Assembly (NCBI GenBank): GCA_947451925.1
Contig: CANGAW010000006.1
Span: forward strand, 1-64,000
Reading direction: 5' to 3'
Origin: Burkholderiales bacterium
GTDB taxonomy: Bacteria; Pseudomonadota; Gammaproteobacteria; Burkholderiales; Burkholderiaceae_D
DNA: 64,000 nucleotides
Shown here: in pieces, positions 27,753 to 38,657 of the stretch
How the letters are laid out: each line of letters begins with the position of its first letter
Numbering within the stretch: the first letter of the stretch is position 1
Position numbers and translations under genes: made by a program
The notes under the pieces: model-generated
Seen by the model: the letters and a program-made list of their open reading frames with translations, nothing else
Databases searched by the model: none
Told to the model about the DNA's origin: nothing

Positions 27753-29006
27753 ATGTACCAACATATCAAAGTGCCCGCTGACGGCGCAAAAATTTCAGTC
27801 AATGCAGATTTTTCCCTGAACGTTCCTGATAATCCTATCCTCCCCTATATCGAAGGCGATGGGACGGGAGTCGATATCAGCCCTGTGATGATCAAAGTGA
27901 TCGACGCGGCAGTGGCAAAAGCTTATGGCGGCAAGCGCAAAATCAGTTGGATGGAAATTTATGCCGGCGAGAAGTCTACCCAGGTTTATGGGCCAGACGT
28001 CTGGTTGCCTGAGGAAACGCTGAAAGTCCTGAAAGACTATGTCGTTTCCATCAAAGGTCCATTGACGACGCCGGTTGGTGGCGGAATTCGTTCCCTCAAT
28101 GTGGCCTTGCGCCAGGAACTTGATCTGTATGTCTGCCTGCGTCCTGTGCGTTATTTCGCCGGCGTGCCTTCACCGCTGCGTGAGCCAGAAAAAACGGACA
28201 TGGTGATTTTCCGTGAAAATTCTGAAGACATTTACGCCGGTATCGAATGGCAAGAAGGTACGGAAGGCGCGAAAAAAATCATTGATTTCCTGATCAAGGA
28301 AATGGGCGTTAAAAAGATTCGTTTCCCTGGCAGTTCAGGTATCGGTATCAAACCGGTTTCACGCGAAGGTACCGAGCGTCTGGTTCGCAAAGCGATTCAA
28401 TATGCGATCGACAATGACAAGCCATCGGTGACGATTGTCCACAAGGGCAACATCATGAAGTACACCGAAGGCGGTTTCCGCGATTGGGGCTATGCGCTGG
28501 CACAAAATGAGTTTGGTGCCAAGCTGATCGACGGTGGTCCCTGGTGTGCATTCAAGAATCCGAAAACCGGCAACGAGATCATCGTCAAGGATGCGATTGC
28601 GGACGCCTTCTTGCAACAAATCCTGTTGCGTCCTAACGAGTACAGCGTCATTGCAACGCTGAACCTGAACGGCGACTACATCTCGGACGCCCTGGCAGCG
28701 CAGGTTGGCGGTATCGGTATTGCGCCAGGTGCGAACCTGTCGGATTCGATCGCGATGTTTGAAGCCACACACGGTACAGCACCAAAATATGCTGGCAAGG
28801 ATTATGTGAATCCGGGCTCCTTGATTTTGTCCGCTGAAATGATGCTCAGACACATGGGCTGGTTTGAAGCTGCCGATCTGATTATCAGTTCTATGGGTAA
28901 ATCCATTGCCTCCAAGCGCGTAACTTATGACTTCGCCAGGTTAATGGAAGGCGCAACCCAGGTTTCATGTTCAGGCTTTGGTGATGTGATGATTGAACAT
29001 ATGTAA
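27753..29006 (+). CDS. icd: NADP-dependent isocitrate dehydrogenase
   Basis: Icd oxidises isocitrate to 2-oxoglutarate in the TCA cycle. 417 residues from ATG 27753, chosen for GGAGA upstream and for the usual MYQHIKVP start; the frame is open for 66 codons upstream but without family sequence. Substrate site [15 protein letters not shown] contains the Ser that AceK phosphorylates in E. coli; [15 protein letters not shown] and [13 protein letters not shown] are also typical. NADP preference is inferred from the close resemblance to the E. coli enzyme. Confidence 0.97.
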   Translation: MYQHIKVPADGAKISVNADFSLNVPDNPILPYIEGDGTGVDISPVMIKVIDAAVAKAYGGKRKISWMEIYAGEKSTQVYGPDVWLPEETLKVLKDYVVSIKGPLTTPVGGGIRSLNVALRQELDLYVCLRPVRYFAGVPSPLREPEKTDMVIFRENSEDIYAGIEWQEGTEGAKKIIDFLIKEMGVKKIRFPGSSGIGIKPVSREGTERLVRKAIQYAIDNDKPSVTIVHKGNIMKYTEGGFRDWGYALAQNEFGAKLIDGGPWCAFKNPKTGNEIIVKDAIADAFLQQILLRPNEYSVIATLNLNGDYISDALAAQVGGIGIAPGANLSDSIAMFEATHGTAPKYAGKDYVNPGSLILSAEMMLRHMGWFEAADLIISSMGKSIASKRVTYDFARLMEGATQVSCSGFGDVMIEHM

Positions 29007-29041
29007 TTGTTCAATTTGTTCATCTGTTCAATTAGTAATTA

Positions 29042-29075
29042 AAAGAAAAGCCGGGATTTCCCGGCTTTTCTTTTT
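29042..29075 (+). terminator. Intrinsic terminator after icd
   Basis: AAAGAAAAGCCGGG (29042-29055) / complement (29060-29073) with loop ATTT and a T-rich tail. Confidence 0.93.
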
Positions 29076-29173
29076 GCTTCGATTAATATTTTTTCAAATA
29101 ATATCAATTAATACGTATCGCAGAAAATGATTGAACTATCGATATCCGAACGGGTCATCAATAAAACGATGGG

Positions 29174-29205
29174 CAATAAAAAACCCCCGGTTGTGGCGGG
29201 GGTTT
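29174..29205 (-). terminator. Intrinsic terminator after the cold-shock gene
   Basis: Stem AAACCCCCG (29181-29189) / CGGGGGTTT (29197-29205). On the minus strand it is followed by a T-rich tail. Confidence 0.85.
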
Positions 29206-29227
29206 CGCAATCGCGGCTGACGGATAA

Positions 29228-29431
29228 TCAGGCGTTATCGATATTGGAAGCTTGTTTGCCTTTAGGGCCTTGTGTTACCTCGAACGAAACTTTTTGCCCT
29301 TCTTTGAGGGTTTTGAAGCCGTTCATTTGAATCGCGGAGAAGTGGGCAAATAGATCTTCGCCACCATCGTCCGGGGTAATAAAACCGAAGCCTTTGGCAT
29401 CGTTAAACCATTTGACTGTACCTGTTGCCAT
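29228..29431 (-). CDS. CspA-family cold-shock protein
   Basis: A 67-residue single cold-shock domain: [18 protein letters not shown] (RNP1 KGFGFI) and DLFAHFSAI (RNP2-like), ending [10 protein letters not shown]. It binds single-stranded RNA/DNA as an RNA chaperone. GGAAAG lies before the ATG. A candidate promoter 130 bases upstream implies a leader of about 120 bases, as in cold-induced csp genes, but cold induction is not shown by sequence alone. Confidence 0.96.
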   Translation of the reverse strand: MATGTVKWFNDAKGFGFITPDDGGEDLFAHFSAIQMNGFKTLKEGQKVSFEVTQGPKGKQASNIDNA

Positions 29432-29764
29432 AAAAAGCGTCTTTCCAAGATTAACTAATCACACGAGCCCTAAAAGCAAGAAGCCTCGCGTAACGCTGCC
29501 CCCTCTTATATTGCTCTCTTCAGATCAATCGGTGCCAACCCGCACATATTGATTAAAGACATTCTTTGCGTAAAAAATAGAAAAGTCAAGTTAATTGCCA
29601 AAAATGCTAGACTCATCATGCAAGAAATCCGAAATTGACTATTGAAATAGCTGCATTCCAGCATCACCTGCGCTTGGTCACGAAAGCGCGTAATATCAGG
29701 ATCAGAACCGGATAATGCTGATTTTGTCCGTTACGTATCTTTATGAACGTTTTAGAATAGACGC
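29432..29764. other. Non-coding region between csp and clpS
   Basis: This 333-base divergent region has no convincing coding frame. The csp-proximal part is the likely csp 5' leader; the remainder must hold the clpS promoter, for which I see no clear boxes. Confidence 0.6.
29561..29589 (-). promoter_or_regulatory. Candidate promoter of the cold-shock gene
   Basis: On the minus strand TTGACT (29584-29589), 17-base spacer, AAGAAT (29561-29566). It predicts a leader of roughly 120 bases. Confidence 0.45.
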
Positions 29765-30079
29765 ATGGCAACTAAGGATGAAAACGGCACTGTCCTTGTA
29801 CGCAAGGAACAGAAGCAGGCGGTAAAACCGCCGCCGATGTATCAGGTGTTTCTGCTCAATGATGACTACACGCCCATGGAGTTCGTGGTTGCCATCATTC
29901 AGGAATACTTCAGCAAAGATCGTGAGACTGCGACGCAAATCATGCTCAAGGTGCATCGGGACGGAAAAGGTATGTGCGGCGTTTATCCTAAAGATATCGC
30001 TAGTACAAAAGTTGAACTCGTCTTAACCCACGCACGCAAAGCAGGACATCCTTTGCAGTGTGTGATGGAGGAAGCATGA
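29765..30079 (+). CDS. clpS: ClpAP adaptor protein ClpS
   Basis: A 104-residue adaptor that delivers N-end-rule substrates to ClpAP. After a disordered, charged N-terminus comes the N-degron pocket [18 protein letters not shown], then [15 protein letters not shown] and the ClpA-contacting helix. Its stop overlaps the clpA start as ATGA, so the two are translationally coupled. Confidence 0.97.
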   Translation: MATKDENGTVLVRKEQKQAVKPPPMYQVFLLNDDYTPMEFVVAIIQEYFSKDRETATQIMLKVHRDGKGMCGVYPKDIASTKVELVLTHARKAGHPLQCVMEEA

Positions 30080-32379
30080 TTGCCCAAGAACTGGAAGTAA
30101 GTTTGCACATGGCCTTTGTCGAAGCACGGCAGTCAAGGCATGAGTTCATTACCGTTGAACATCTGCTGCTGGCCCTGCTAGACAATCCTTCGGCTGCCGA
30201 AGTCATGCGTGCCTGCGCGGTCAATATTGACGACCTGCGCAAGACCCTGACCAACTTCATTAGCGATAATACGCCGACGGTGCCGGGTACCACGGAGGTG
30301 GATACCCAGCCGACGCTGGGATTCCAGCGCGTGATTCAGCGTGCCATCATGCACGTGCAATCTGCGTCGAACGGCAAAAAAGAAGTTACGGGCGCTAATG
30401 TGCTCGTTGCCATCTTTGGCGAAAAAGATTCGCACGCGGTGTACTACCTGCATCAGCAGGGCGTGACCCGTCTGGACGTGGTCAATTTCATTTCGCACGG
30501 TGTGCGCAAAGATCAGCAGTCAGAGCCGCAGAAGGCTTCTGAAGGCGTTGATGAAGCACAGGCTGAAGCACCGCAGAAAGAAAGCGCGCTGGATCAGTTC
30601 ACGCAAAATCTCAATAAGCTCGCTGCTGAAGGCAAAATCGATCCTTTGATTGGTCGCGAGTTTGAAGTTGAGCGGGTGATTCAAACCCTGTGCCGTCGCC
30701 GCAAAAACAATCCGCTGCTGGTGGGTGAAGCCGGCGTGGGCAAAACGGCAATCGCCGAGGGCCTCGCATGGCGTGTCACGCAGGGCGATGTGCCAGAGAT
30801 TTTGCAAAACGCCGTGGTGTATTCGCTGGATATGGGTGCGCTGCTGGCCGGTACGAAATACCGCGGCGACTTCGAGCAACGCCTCAAAGCGGTATTGAAA
30901 CAGTTGAAGGACAACCCGAACGGAATTTTGTTCATCGACGAAATCCACACCATCATCGGAGCCGGCTCCGCATCAGGCGGCACACTCGATGCGTCTAACC
31001 TGCTCAAGCCGGCTTTGTCCAGCGGTCAGCTCAAATGCATCGGTGCGACCACCTATAACGAATTCCGTGGTGTGTTTGAAAAAGATCATGCGCTGTCCCG
31101 CCGCTTTCAAAAAATCGATGTCAACGAGCCGACAGTTGAGCAAACAATTCAGATTTTGCGCGGCCTGAAATCGCGTTTCGAAGAACATCATGGTGTCAAG
31201 TATTCAGCCTCGGCCTTAACATCTGCTGCCGAGCTGGCCGCGCGCTTCATCAATGACCGTCATCTGCCTGACAAGGCCATTGATGTGATTGACGAAGCCG
31301 GTGCAGCGCAACGCATTTTGCCGAAATCCAAGCAAAAGAAAACCATTGGCAAGAGCGAGATCGAGGACATCATTTCCAAGATCGCCCGCATCCCGCCGCA
31401 ATCGGTCAATCAGGACGATCGCAGCAAGCTGCAAACTATTGAACGTGACTTGAAAAACGTGGTTTTTGGTCAGGAACCTGCAATCGAAGCGCTGGCTTCG
31501 GCGATCAAGATGGCCCGTGCCGGTCTGGGTAAAACGGACAAGCCGATTGGTTCTTTCTTGTTCTCGGGTCCAACCGGTGTCGGTAAAACGGAAGTCGCCA
31601 AACAGCTTGCCTTCATCATGGGCATTGAGCTGATCCGCTTTGATATGTCCGAATATATGGAGCGGCACGCAGTGAGTCGTTTGATCGGCGCGCCGCCCGG
31701 CTATGTCGGTTTTGATCAGGGTGGTTTGCTGACTGAAGCGATTACTAAAAAGCCACACGCCGTATTGCTGTTGGATGAAATTGAAAAAGCCCATCCGGAC
31801 ATTTTCAATATCCTGCTGCAGGTGATGGATCACGGCACGCTGACCGATAACAATGGACGCAAGGCTGATTTCCGTAACGTCATCATTGTGATGACGACCA
31901 ATGCGGGTGCTGAAAGTTTGCAGAAACGCTCGATCGGTTTCACGGATGGCAAGCAGGCTGGTGATGAACTGGCCGACATCAAGCGCATGTTCACGCCGGA
32001 GTTCCGCAACCGTCTTGATGCGACCATCAGCTTCCGTGCGCTGGATCAGGAAATTATTCTGCGCGTGGTCGACAAATTCCTGATGCAGTTGGAAGAGCAG
32101 TTGCATGAGAAAAAAGTGGAGGCCATCTTTACCGAAAATCTGCGCAGCTTCCTGGCCAAGAAAGGCTTCGATCCTTTGATGGGCGCAAGACCAATGTCAC
32201 GGTTGATTCAGGACATGATCCGCAAGGCGCTGGCTGACGAACTCTTGTTCGGCAAGCTGGTTAACGGTGGACGTGTGACGGTTGATCTCGACGAAAAAGA
32301 AGCGATCAAGCTCGACTTCTTTGAAGGTGACGCACCACCACCGGCTGCACCGCCGCAAGAAGTAACCGAAGTCGAATAA
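30076..32379 (+). CDS. clpA: ATP-dependent Clp protease ATP-binding subunit ClpA
   Basis: A 767-residue AAA+ unfoldase starting at ATG 30076. Order: double Clp N-domain (residues 1-145), acidic linker, D1 with [16 protein letters not shown] and [12 protein letters not shown]2 with [15 protein letters not shown] and [13 protein letters not shown], and the D2 RSIGF loop that docks on ClpP. It unfolds substrates into ClpP. clpP is not in the window. A terminator follows. Confidence 0.98.
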   Translation: MIAQELEVSLHMAFVEARQSRHEFITVEHLLLALLDNPSAAEVMRACAVNIDDLRKTLTNFISDNTPTVPGTTEVDTQPTLGFQRVIQRAIMHVQSASNGKKEVTGANVLVAIFGEKDSHAVYYLHQQGVTRLDVVNFISHGVRKDQQSEPQKASEGVDEAQAEAPQKESALDQFTQNLNKLAAEGKIDPLIGREFEVERVIQTLCRRRKNNPLLVGEAGVGKTAIAEGLAWRVTQGDVPEILQNAVVYSLDMGALLAGTKYRGDFEQRLKAVLKQLKDNPNGILFIDEIHTIIGAGSASGGTLDASNLLKPALSSGQLKCIGATTYNEFRGVFEKDHALSRRFQKIDVNEPTVEQTIQILRGLKSRFEEHHGVKYSASALTSAAELAARFINDRHLPDKAIDVIDEAGAAQRILPKSKQKKTIGKSEIEDIISKIARIPPQSVNQDDRSKLQTIERDLKNVVFGQEPAIEALASAIKMARAGLGKTDKPIGSFLFSGPTGVGKTEVAKQLAFIMGIELIRFDMSEYMERHAVSRLIGAPPGYVGFDQGGLLTEAITKKPHAVLLLDEIEKAHPDIFNILLQVMDHGTLTDNNGRKADFRNVIIVMTTNAGAESLQKRSIGFTDGKQAGDELADIKRMFTPEFRNRLDATISFRALDQEIILRVVDKFLMQLEEQLHEKKVEAIFTENLRSFLAKKGFDPLMGARPMSRLIQDMIRKALADELLFGKLVNGGRVTVDLDEKEAIKLDFFEGDAPPPAAPPQEVTEVE

Positions 32380-32398
32380 GACTTTTTCTGCATGCAAC

Positions 32399-32433
32399 AA
32401 ACCTCGTCTGCTCGCGCAGGCGAGGTTTTTTTT
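32399..32433 (+). terminator. Intrinsic terminator after clpA
   Basis: AACCTCG...CTGC paired with GCAG...CGAGGTT around a TCGC loop, then eight T. Confidence 0.9.
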
Positions 32434-32476
32434 GAAGCCTTAATGTAAAACGGCGCTCAGGAAGAGGGGAGCGTTC

Positions 32477-33496
32477 TCAGGGAACCAGTGCTTTTTTCGC
32501 TGCTTGCTTGCGCCGAATTTCAGCCACCGTTATTTGCATGTTGCTCAGACGTTCTGCTGTCAACGGATGCAAGGCGGTGTAGCCGTTGGTGACTGTACCC
32601 GGATAGGCCTTGGCCAGTGCCTGCAGGCTGGACTGTAGCGTGGCCGGATCGACACCTGCCCGCACCAGCAGATAGGCGGCGAGCTTGTCGGCTTCTTCAT
32701 CCATTTTTTCCGGCGTTGTTTTGATGCCGCTGGTGCCGGCCAAACCTGACAAGTCTGGCTGCATAGGCAAGAGTTGATCAATCACGCCGGACACGGTTGC
32801 CGACATCTGCAAGGCAGACGCATGCTGCAGCGTGTTGTGTGCCATTTCACGTGCCAGCATGGCGGCAAGCCCGGTATCCGTTGCAAAAAAATCCAGCATG
32901 CCGCGGGTGATCAAAATACGGCGGCCATCATTGTAGGCATTCACGACGCTGGTATTGCCCTGTTCAATCGCGAAGGCGCAGGCCAGCGTCAAGGGTATTT
33001 CCAGTGCCAAGGCTTTCTCGTTGCGCAGTACCGTTAACTGTAATTTCCGGTAGTTGCTGACCATGCCGGCAAGCAGACGTGCGGCGTCGGTTTCCGCATT
33101 TTGCCCCTGCGGTATCGCTTGATCCTGCACCTTGAGCAGAATGTCACCGTGCCGTATACCGGCCTGCATCGCGCCGCTGCCATTCAACACGCTCATTACC
33201 TGCAGGCGCTCATCGAGATGCAGCTGATTTTTGGCTTGCCCTGTCAGTTCTTTGGAGTAGGAATACTGATTTTTTGCCGTGAAGCCCAACAGAGGACGGG
33301 CATAGCTGCGGCATAGCGCCGCATTTTTGATCAGTAGTGGCGCGGCAACCCGATATAAGCGGTTCTGGTTATCCACGTAAGCACGCAATGGCGAGCTTTC
33401 ACTCGTGCCAGAAAAAGGAGCAACCGAAGACGTGCCGCAGGAAGCCAGCAGCAGGCTGGCAAAGAAAACAAGGATGACGCCTAATATTGGGCGCAT
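32477..33496 (-). CDS. Lipoprotein with PDZ and degenerate M48 peptidase-like domain
   Basis: A 339-residue predicted lipoprotein (start ATG 33496; a start 10 codons earlier is possible). Lipobox LLLASC with Cys20, a PDZ-like segment near residues 100-135 (SGAMQAGIRHGDILLKV), then an M48-type domain. The zinc motif HExxH of active M48 peptidases is replaced by REMAH (Arg216, Glu217, His220); the downstream EEAD with the third-ligand Glu (near 267) is kept. The protein may therefore be an inactive relative acting by binding. It lies 54 bases downstream of dut on the same strand. Family assignment is good; loss of activity is inference. Confidence 0.8.
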   Translation of the reverse strand: MRPILGVILVFFASLLLASCGTSSVAPFSGTSESSPLRAYVDNQNRLYRVAAPLLIKNAALCRSYARPLLGFTAKNQYSYSKELTGQAKNQLHLDERLQVMSVLNGSGAMQAGIRHGDILLKVQDQAIPQGQNAETDAARLLAGMVSNYRKLQLTVLRNEKALALEIPLTLACAFAIEQGNTSVVNAYNDGRRILITRGMLDFFATDTGLAAMLAREMAHNTLQHASALQMSATVSGVIDQLLPMQPDLSGLAGTSGIKTTPEKMDEEADKLAAYLLVRAGVDPATLQSSLQALAKAYPGTVTNGYTALHPLTAERLSNMQITVAEIRRKQAAKKALVP

Positions 33497-33550
33497 GAGC
33501 AAACCACTTTCCTGATGACAGATCACGACTTGCTTGCGGACTTCGTTTGT

Positions 33551-34000
33551 TTATTTTTTTCCTGTACTGCCGAAGCCACCCGCTCCACGTTCGGAGCTGT
33601 CAAAGCTGTCGACGATTTTAAATCCTACCTGAAGTACTGGCACGATGACCAGTTGCGCCAGCCTGTCCATTGGATGTAACACAAAGCTGCTGCTGCCGCG
33701 GTTCCAGGTCGAGACCATGAGTTCCCCCTGATAGTCCGAGTCAATCAAGCCGACCAGGTTGCCCAGCACGATGCCATGCTTGTGACCCAGGCCGCTGCGC
33801 GGCAATATCATTGCCGCGTAGCCAGGGTCAGCGATATGGATGGCGATGCCGGTCGGGATCAGGTGCGTTGTGCCAGGTTCAATGTTCAGTGGCTCTTTAA
33901 TGCAGGCGCGCAAATCCAGCCCGGCGCTGCCCGCGGTTGCGTAGGTCGGTAGCTGCTCCTGCAAACGCGGATCGAGGATTTTCAGTTCTATGGTTTTCAT
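33551..34000 (-). CDS. dut: Deoxyuridine 5'-triphosphate nucleotidohydrolase
   Basis: A 149-residue trimeric dUTPase that removes dUTP and supplies dUMP. The five motifs are visible: [38 protein letters not shown], and the C-terminal [12 protein letters not shown] that closes the active site. It follows coaBC by 29 bases, a common pairing. Confidence 0.97.
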   Translation of the reverse strand: MKTIELKILDPRLQEQLPTYATAGSAGLDLRACIKEPLNIEPGTTHLIPTGIAIHIADPGYAAMILPRSGLGHKHGIVLGNLVGLIDSDYQGELMVSTWNRGSSSFVLHPMDRLAQLVIVPVLQVGFKIVDSFDSSERGAGGFGSTGKK

Positions 34001-34029
34001 GGGGAGGAAATTTTTTTGAAAATAAAAGC

Positions 34030-35217
34030 TCAGAGCCGGCGCGCAATTTCTGCTACCAGCGTGCGTGCCAGACTGAGTTTGTCAGCGCGGGCAAGCGGAT
34101 GCGAACCGGTGGCGTCAAACAGCACCAGTTCATTGTCGTCTCTGCCGAAAGTCTGATGGCCGATATTGCCCACTAACAGTGGTACGCCTTTTTTCTCGCG
34201 TTTCGTGCGTCCGTTTTCGAGCAGATTTTCCGATTCGGCGGCAAAGCCAACGCAGTAGGGTGCTGAAGGAAGCGCAGCCACCGTGGCCAGAATGTCGGGG
34301 TTCTGCTCGAATTGCAGGCTGGGCATCACGCCTGCCTGCTTTTTGATTTTTTGCTGGCTGACTGCAGCAACCCGCCAGTCGGCCACTGCCGCCACTGCAA
34401 TAAACACCTGCTGCTGATGAATGTGCTGCATCACCGCGGCCAACATTTCTGCAGCGGTTAATACCGGTAGCATGCTTACGCCAGCAGGGGCCGCCAGTGC
34501 AGTCGGGCCAGAGACTAAGGTGACGTGTGCGCCGGCGTCCCGCGCCGCACGGGCTAGTGCATAGCCCATTTTGCCCGAGGACAGATTGGTGATGCCGCGT
34601 ACCGGATCAATCGGTTCGAAGGTCGGGCCGGCAGTAATTAATACCCGCTTGCCAGTGAGGTGTTTGGGTTGAAAAAAGGCCGTCAGTTCTTCCAGCAGTT
34701 GTTCCGGCTCCAGCATGCGGCCCAGTCCGGTTTCGCCACAGGCCTGCTCGCCGGCAGCGGGCCCAAGCAGGGTGATGCCGTCTTTTGCCAGTTGTTCTGC
34801 ATTGCGCTGCGTTGCCGGGTTTTGCCACATTTCTACGTTCATCGCCGGTGCAATTAGCAGTGGCACAGAAGCAGGCCGGGCCAGACATAAGGTGGATAAC
34901 AAATCATCGGCCGCACCATGTGCGAGCTTGCGCATGAAGTCGGCCGAGCAGGGCGCAATCAGGATCGCGTCAGCCTGACGGCTGAGTTCGATGTGGGCCA
35001 TATTGTTGGCAATGCGCGCATCCCACTGGTCGGTAAACACGGGTTTGCCGGACAGGGCCTGCATCGTCACCGGTGTGATGAAATGCTGGGCTGCCTGCGT
35101 CATGACTACCTGAACCGTTGCACCAGCCTTTATCAGCGCGCGCGTCAGTTCTGCTGACTTGTAGCAGGCGACGCCGCCAGTCAGTCCCAACACCACCCGT
35201 TTGCCATTGAGATCCAT
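34030..35217 (-). CDS. coaBC: Bifunctional phosphopantothenoylcysteine decarboxylase/phosphopantothenate-cysteine ligase
   Basis: Makes 4'-phosphopantetheine in two steps of CoA synthesis. 395 residues from ATG 35217, which has AAGGA upstream; the open frame extends 43 codons further without family sequence. CoaC half: [15 protein letters not shown], the active His in [24 protein letters not shown], and [10 protein letters not shown]. CoaB half: [17 protein letters not shown] and [15 protein letters not shown]. Part of the ribF-ileS-lspA-coaBC-dut run. Confidence 0.97.
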   Translation of the reverse strand: MDLNGKRVVLGLTGGVACYKSAELTRALIKAGATVQVVMTQAAQHFITPVTMQALSGKPVFTDQWDARIANNMAHIELSRQADAILIAPCSADFMRKLAHGAADDLLSTLCLARPASVPLLIAPAMNVEMWQNPATQRNAEQLAKDGITLLGPAAGEQACGETGLGRMLEPEQLLEELTAFFQPKHLTGKRVLITAGPTFEPIDPVRGITNLSSGKMGYALARAARDAGAHVTLVSGPTALAAPAGVSMLPVLTAAEMLAAVMQHIHQQQVFIAVAAVADWRVAAVSQQKIKKQAGVMPSLQFEQNPDILATVAALPSAPYCVGFAAESENLLENGRTKREKKGVPLLVGNIGHQTFGRDDNELVLFDATGSHPLARADKLSLARTLVAEIARRL

Positions 35218-35236
35218 AAGCGTCCTTAGCTGCAGG

Positions 35237-35725
35237 CTAGCGGTTAACCCGGCGGAATTCATCCAGTATGAACAGGATGGCACCCAGCGTAATCGCACTG
35301 TCGGCGACATTGAATGCTGGCCAGTGCCAGCCCAGCACATGCACATCTAAAAAATCAATCACATGGCCATAGACAAGCCGGTCGATCAGGTTGCCGATCG
35401 CGCCGCCCAGAATCAGCGCCAGAGCCCAGCAAAATAAACGCTGCGACGGGTTGCGCTTCAACATCCACAGAATCAGTAAGGATGCCGCCAGCGAGATACC
35501 GGCAAACAGATAGCGCTGCCAGCCCTGTTGATCAGCGAGAAAACTGAATGCCGCGCCTTTGTTGTAAACCATCACCAGATTAAAGAATGAGGTCACAGCT
35601 TCCGACTGACCAAACGTCATCAGGCGGCTTAGCGTGATTTTGGAGACCTGGTCCAGCAGCACAATGACAGCGGCAATGCCCAGCCATTGGCTTAAGCCTG
35701 CATTGCCGGTGTTTTTTCTTGCCAT
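35237..35725 (-). CDS. lspA: Lipoprotein signal peptidase (signal peptidase II)
   Basis: A 162-residue inner-membrane aspartyl protease that cleaves prolipoproteins before the lipidated Cys. Four helices; catalytic Asp residues in GNLIDRLVYGHVIDFLDVH and FNVADSAITLG. It follows ileS by 30 bases, the classic ileS-lspA arrangement. Several lipoproteins in this window are potential substrates. Confidence 0.97.
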   Translation of the reverse strand: MARKNTGNAGLSQWLGIAAVIVLLDQVSKITLSRLMTFGQSEAVTSFFNLVMVYNKGAAFSFLADQQGWQRYLFAGISLAASLLILWMLKRNPSQRLFCWALALILGGAIGNLIDRLVYGHVIDFLDVHVLGWHWPAFNVADSAITLGAILFILDEFRRVNR

Positions 35726-35755
35726 GATGTTTTCTTTCGTATCAGCGCTGCTGGT

Positions 35756-38623
35756 TCAGGCAATATGCCGGCGTTCGCCCTGGCCAAATAAATTGGCCAC
35801 GCAGCGGCTGCACAGTCCCGCATGTTCGGCATGACTGCCGACGTCGGCACGGTAATGCCAGCAGCGTTCGCATTTTTTGTGCGCCGACGCTGTCACCAAT
35901 ACGGTTTCATCATTGGCAGATGGTGCTTCTACCACGTTGGCAGCGGAGGTGATCAATACAAATTTCAGATCTTCACCCAGACTATTAAGCAACGCAAAGT
36001 TGTCGCCGCTTGCGCGAATCTCGACTTCGGCCTGCAGCGAAGAGCCGATGGCGCCGGACACCCGCAGGTCTTCGAGCTGCTTTTGCACATTCGCGCGAAT
36101 CTCGCGCAGGGCGGTAAATTTTTGCAGCAAGGTTTCGGCATCGCTGACGACGGGCAGCGTATAAAACGATTGCGTAAAAATCGTTTCGCCGGAGCCGGCA
36201 AAGCTTTCTTCGTCGGCAAACACAGCCCACGCTTCTTCAACTGTGAAAGACAAAATCGGCGCCATCAATGGCAGCAAGGATTGGGTGATGTGCCAGATGG
36301 CCGTTTGTGCCGAACGACGGGCCGCAGAGTTTACACCGCTGGTATACAAGCGGTCTTTCAGAATGTCGAGGTAAAAGCCGCCGAGGTCTTCAGAGCAGTA
36401 CATTTGCAACTTGGCGACCACCGGATGAAATTCATAATCGACAAAATGCTGACGCACTTCTGTTTGCAATTGCGTCATGCGGGCAATCGCATAGCGATCT
36501 ATTTCCAGCATGTCGGCGACCGCTACGCTATCGGTAGCCGGATTGAAGTCTGAGGTATTAGCCAGCAAAAAGCGCAGCGTGTTGCGAATGCGGCGATAAC
36601 TTTCGGTGACGCGCTTTAAGATTTCGTCCGAAATAGACAGCTCGCCTGAATAATCGGTGGCAGCGACCCACAGCCGCAAAATATCGGCGCCCAGTGAGTC
36701 CGAAACTTTTTGCGGTGCCACCACATTGCCTTTGGACTTGGACATTTTTTTGCCCTCGCCGTCAACCACAAAGCCGTGCGTCAGCAAGGCTTTGTAAGGG
36801 GCGCAGCCGTTGAGCATGGCTGAAGTCAGCAGCGAAGAGTGAAACCAGCCGCGATGCTGGTCTGAGCCTTCCAGATACAGATCGGCCGGAAAGTGCGATT
36901 CAAGCTTGTGCGAGCCGCGCAGCACGGTCTGGTGCGTGGTGCCCGAATCAAACCAGACGTCGAGCGTGTCTTTGTTTTTTTCGTACAAGGCTGCATCGGC
37001 GCCAAGGAAGCTGGCCAGGTCCAGCGTGTGCCAGGCTTCAATGCCATGCTGCTCGACTTGCAGTGCAATCTTTTCCAGCAAGGCCGGTGTGTCCGGATGC
37101 AGCTCGCCCGTTTCTTTGTGGACGAAGAAGGCCATCGGCACGCCCCATTGGCGTTGACGCGACAGCGTCCAGTCAGGACGGTTGGCAATCATGCCATGCA
37201 GCCTGGCCTTGCCCCAGCTGGGGAAAAACTGGGTGGCTTCAATCGCCGCTAAAGCAGACTGGCGCAAGGAAGGGCCGCCGTCTTTGGGTGTGCGGTCCAT
37301 GCTGGCAAACCATTGCGAAGTGGCACGATAAATGATGGGTGTCTTATGACGCCAGCAGTGCATATAGCTGTGATCAAACATCACCAGCTTGAACAGGGCG
37401 CCGGCTGCATCGAGCGCACTGCAAATCGGCTTGGACGCTTCCCAGATGGTCATGCCGCCAAACAGCGGCAGCGTTGACGCATAGTGGCCGTCGCCCATGA
37501 CGGGACTGATGATGGCGTCGTCCTGCATGCCATGGGCTTTGCAGGACGCATAGTCTTCCACGCCATAGGCTGGCGCCGAGTGAACGATGCCGGTGCCGGA
37601 ATCGGCGGTCACGTACTCGCCCAGATAGACAGGTGACAGACGATCATAACCAGCGTCGGCAGTCGCCAAGGGATGATGAAAATTAATCAGCGACAGGGCT
37701 TCGCCGCGGCAGGTGGCAATGACTTTGCCCTCTAATCCAAAACGCAGCAGGCAGCTGGCGACCAGTTCTTCAGCCAGTATCAGCAGTACCGCTTCACCAT
37801 TGCGCGTGGTCTCAACCAGTGCGTAGCTGAACTCGGGGTGGACGTTCAAGGCCTGATTCGACGGGATGGTCCACGGTGTGGTGGTCCAGATTACCGCATA
37901 GCCTTTGTCGGTGGGCAGGCTGGTCAGACCAAATGCTTTTGCGATGCGCTCAGGTTCTGCAAACGCAAAGCCGACATCAATGGCCGGATCGCGCTTGTCC
38001 TGATATTCCACTTCCGCCTCAGCCAGCGCCGAGCCGCAGTCAAAACACCAGTTCACCGGTTTCAAGCCGCGATACACAAAGCCCTTCTCGAGTATGCTGC
38101 CGAGGGCACGGATTTCATCGGCCTCATTGCCGTAGTTCATGGTCAGATAGGGATTGTCCCATTCGGCCAGTACACCGAGCCGAATAAAATCTTTTTTCTG
38201 CCGGGCCACTTGTTCGCTGGCGTATGCACGTGACTTGGCAAGCACATCAGCGGTAGGCAGATGCTTGCCGAATTGTTTTTCAATTTGAATTTCAATCGGC
38301 ATGCCGTGGCAATCCCAGCCCGGCACATACTGCGCATCAAAGCCGTCAAGCTGACGGGTTTTGACGATCATGTCTTTCAAAATTTTATTCACTGCATGAC
38401 CGATATGAATATCGCCGTTTGCATACGGCGGGCCGTCATGCAAAATAAATTTTGGTTTGCCGGCAGAGGCCTTGCGAATGCGCTGGTACAGATTTTTTTC
38501 TTGCCATTGTGCGACCCATTGCGGTTCGCGTTTGGCCATATCGCCGCGCATCGGGAAAGGGGTTTCGGTCATGTTGACCTGGTATTTACTCTCTGGCTTG
38601 TTGCCGGCTTTTTTGTCAGACAT
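35756..38623 (-). CDS. ileS: Isoleucine-tRNA ligase
   Basis: A 955-residue class I synthetase. ATG 38623 was chosen; a TTG nine codons earlier is less likely. HIGH-type motif [12 protein letters not shown] near residue 60, editing domain in the middle, [10 protein letters not shown] near two thirds, and a C-terminal zinc finger with CERCWHY and CSRCVANL, as in the bacterial eubacterial-type IleS. It charges tRNA-Ile and edits valine. Confidence 0.98.
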   Translation of the reverse strand: MSDKKAGNKPESKYQVNMTETPFPMRGDMAKREPQWVAQWQEKNLYQRIRKASAGKPKFILHDGPPYANGDIHIGHAVNKILKDMIVKTRQLDGFDAQYVPGWDCHGMPIEIQIEKQFGKHLPTADVLAKSRAYASEQVARQKKDFIRLGVLAEWDNPYLTMNYGNEADEIRALGSILEKGFVYRGLKPVNWCFDCGSALAEAEVEYQDKRDPAIDVGFAFAEPERIAKAFGLTSLPTDKGYAVIWTTTPWTIPSNQALNVHPEFSYALVETTRNGEAVLLILAEELVASCLLRFGLEGKVIATCRGEALSLINFHHPLATADAGYDRLSPVYLGEYVTADSGTGIVHSAPAYGVEDYASCKAHGMQDDAIISPVMGDGHYASTLPLFGGMTIWEASKPICSALDAAGALFKLVMFDHSYMHCWRHKTPIIYRATSQWFASMDRTPKDGGPSLRQSALAAIEATQFFPSWGKARLHGMIANRPDWTLSRQRQWGVPMAFFVHKETGELHPDTPALLEKIALQVEQHGIEAWHTLDLASFLGADAALYEKNKDTLDVWFDSGTTHQTVLRGSHKLESHFPADLYLEGSDQHRGWFHSSLLTSAMLNGCAPYKALLTHGFVVDGEGKKMSKSKGNVVAPQKVSDSLGADILRLWVAATDYSGELSISDEILKRVTESYRRIRNTLRFLLANTSDFNPATDSVAVADMLEIDRYAIARMTQLQTEVRQHFVDYEFHPVVAKLQMYCSEDLGGFYLDILKDRLYTSGVNSAARRSAQTAIWHITQSLLPLMAPILSFTVEEAWAVFADEESFAGSGETIFTQSFYTLPVVSDAETLLQKFTALREIRANVQKQLEDLRVSGAIGSSLQAEVEIRASGDNFALLNSLGEDLKFVLITSAANVVEAPSANDETVLVTASAHKKCERCWHYRADVGSHAEHAGLCSRCVANLFGQGERRHIA

Positions 38624-38657
38624 GGGGCTCGTATTCAATAAAAAATTCAATTAATTT

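Noticed and set aside
31216-32106. A 296-codon open frame on the minus strand inside clpA
   Set aside because: It is the antisense shadow of clpA, whose motifs and codon pattern are clear. The frame has no family features and no ribosome site.
35218-35346. N-terminal extension of coaBC by 43 codons
   Set aside because: It overlaps lspA coding sequence, and ATG 35217 with AAGGA gives the normal family start.
35822-36553. A 243-codon plus-strand open frame inside ileS
   Set aside because: Antisense to the C-terminal part of ileS, including its zinc finger; no independent support.
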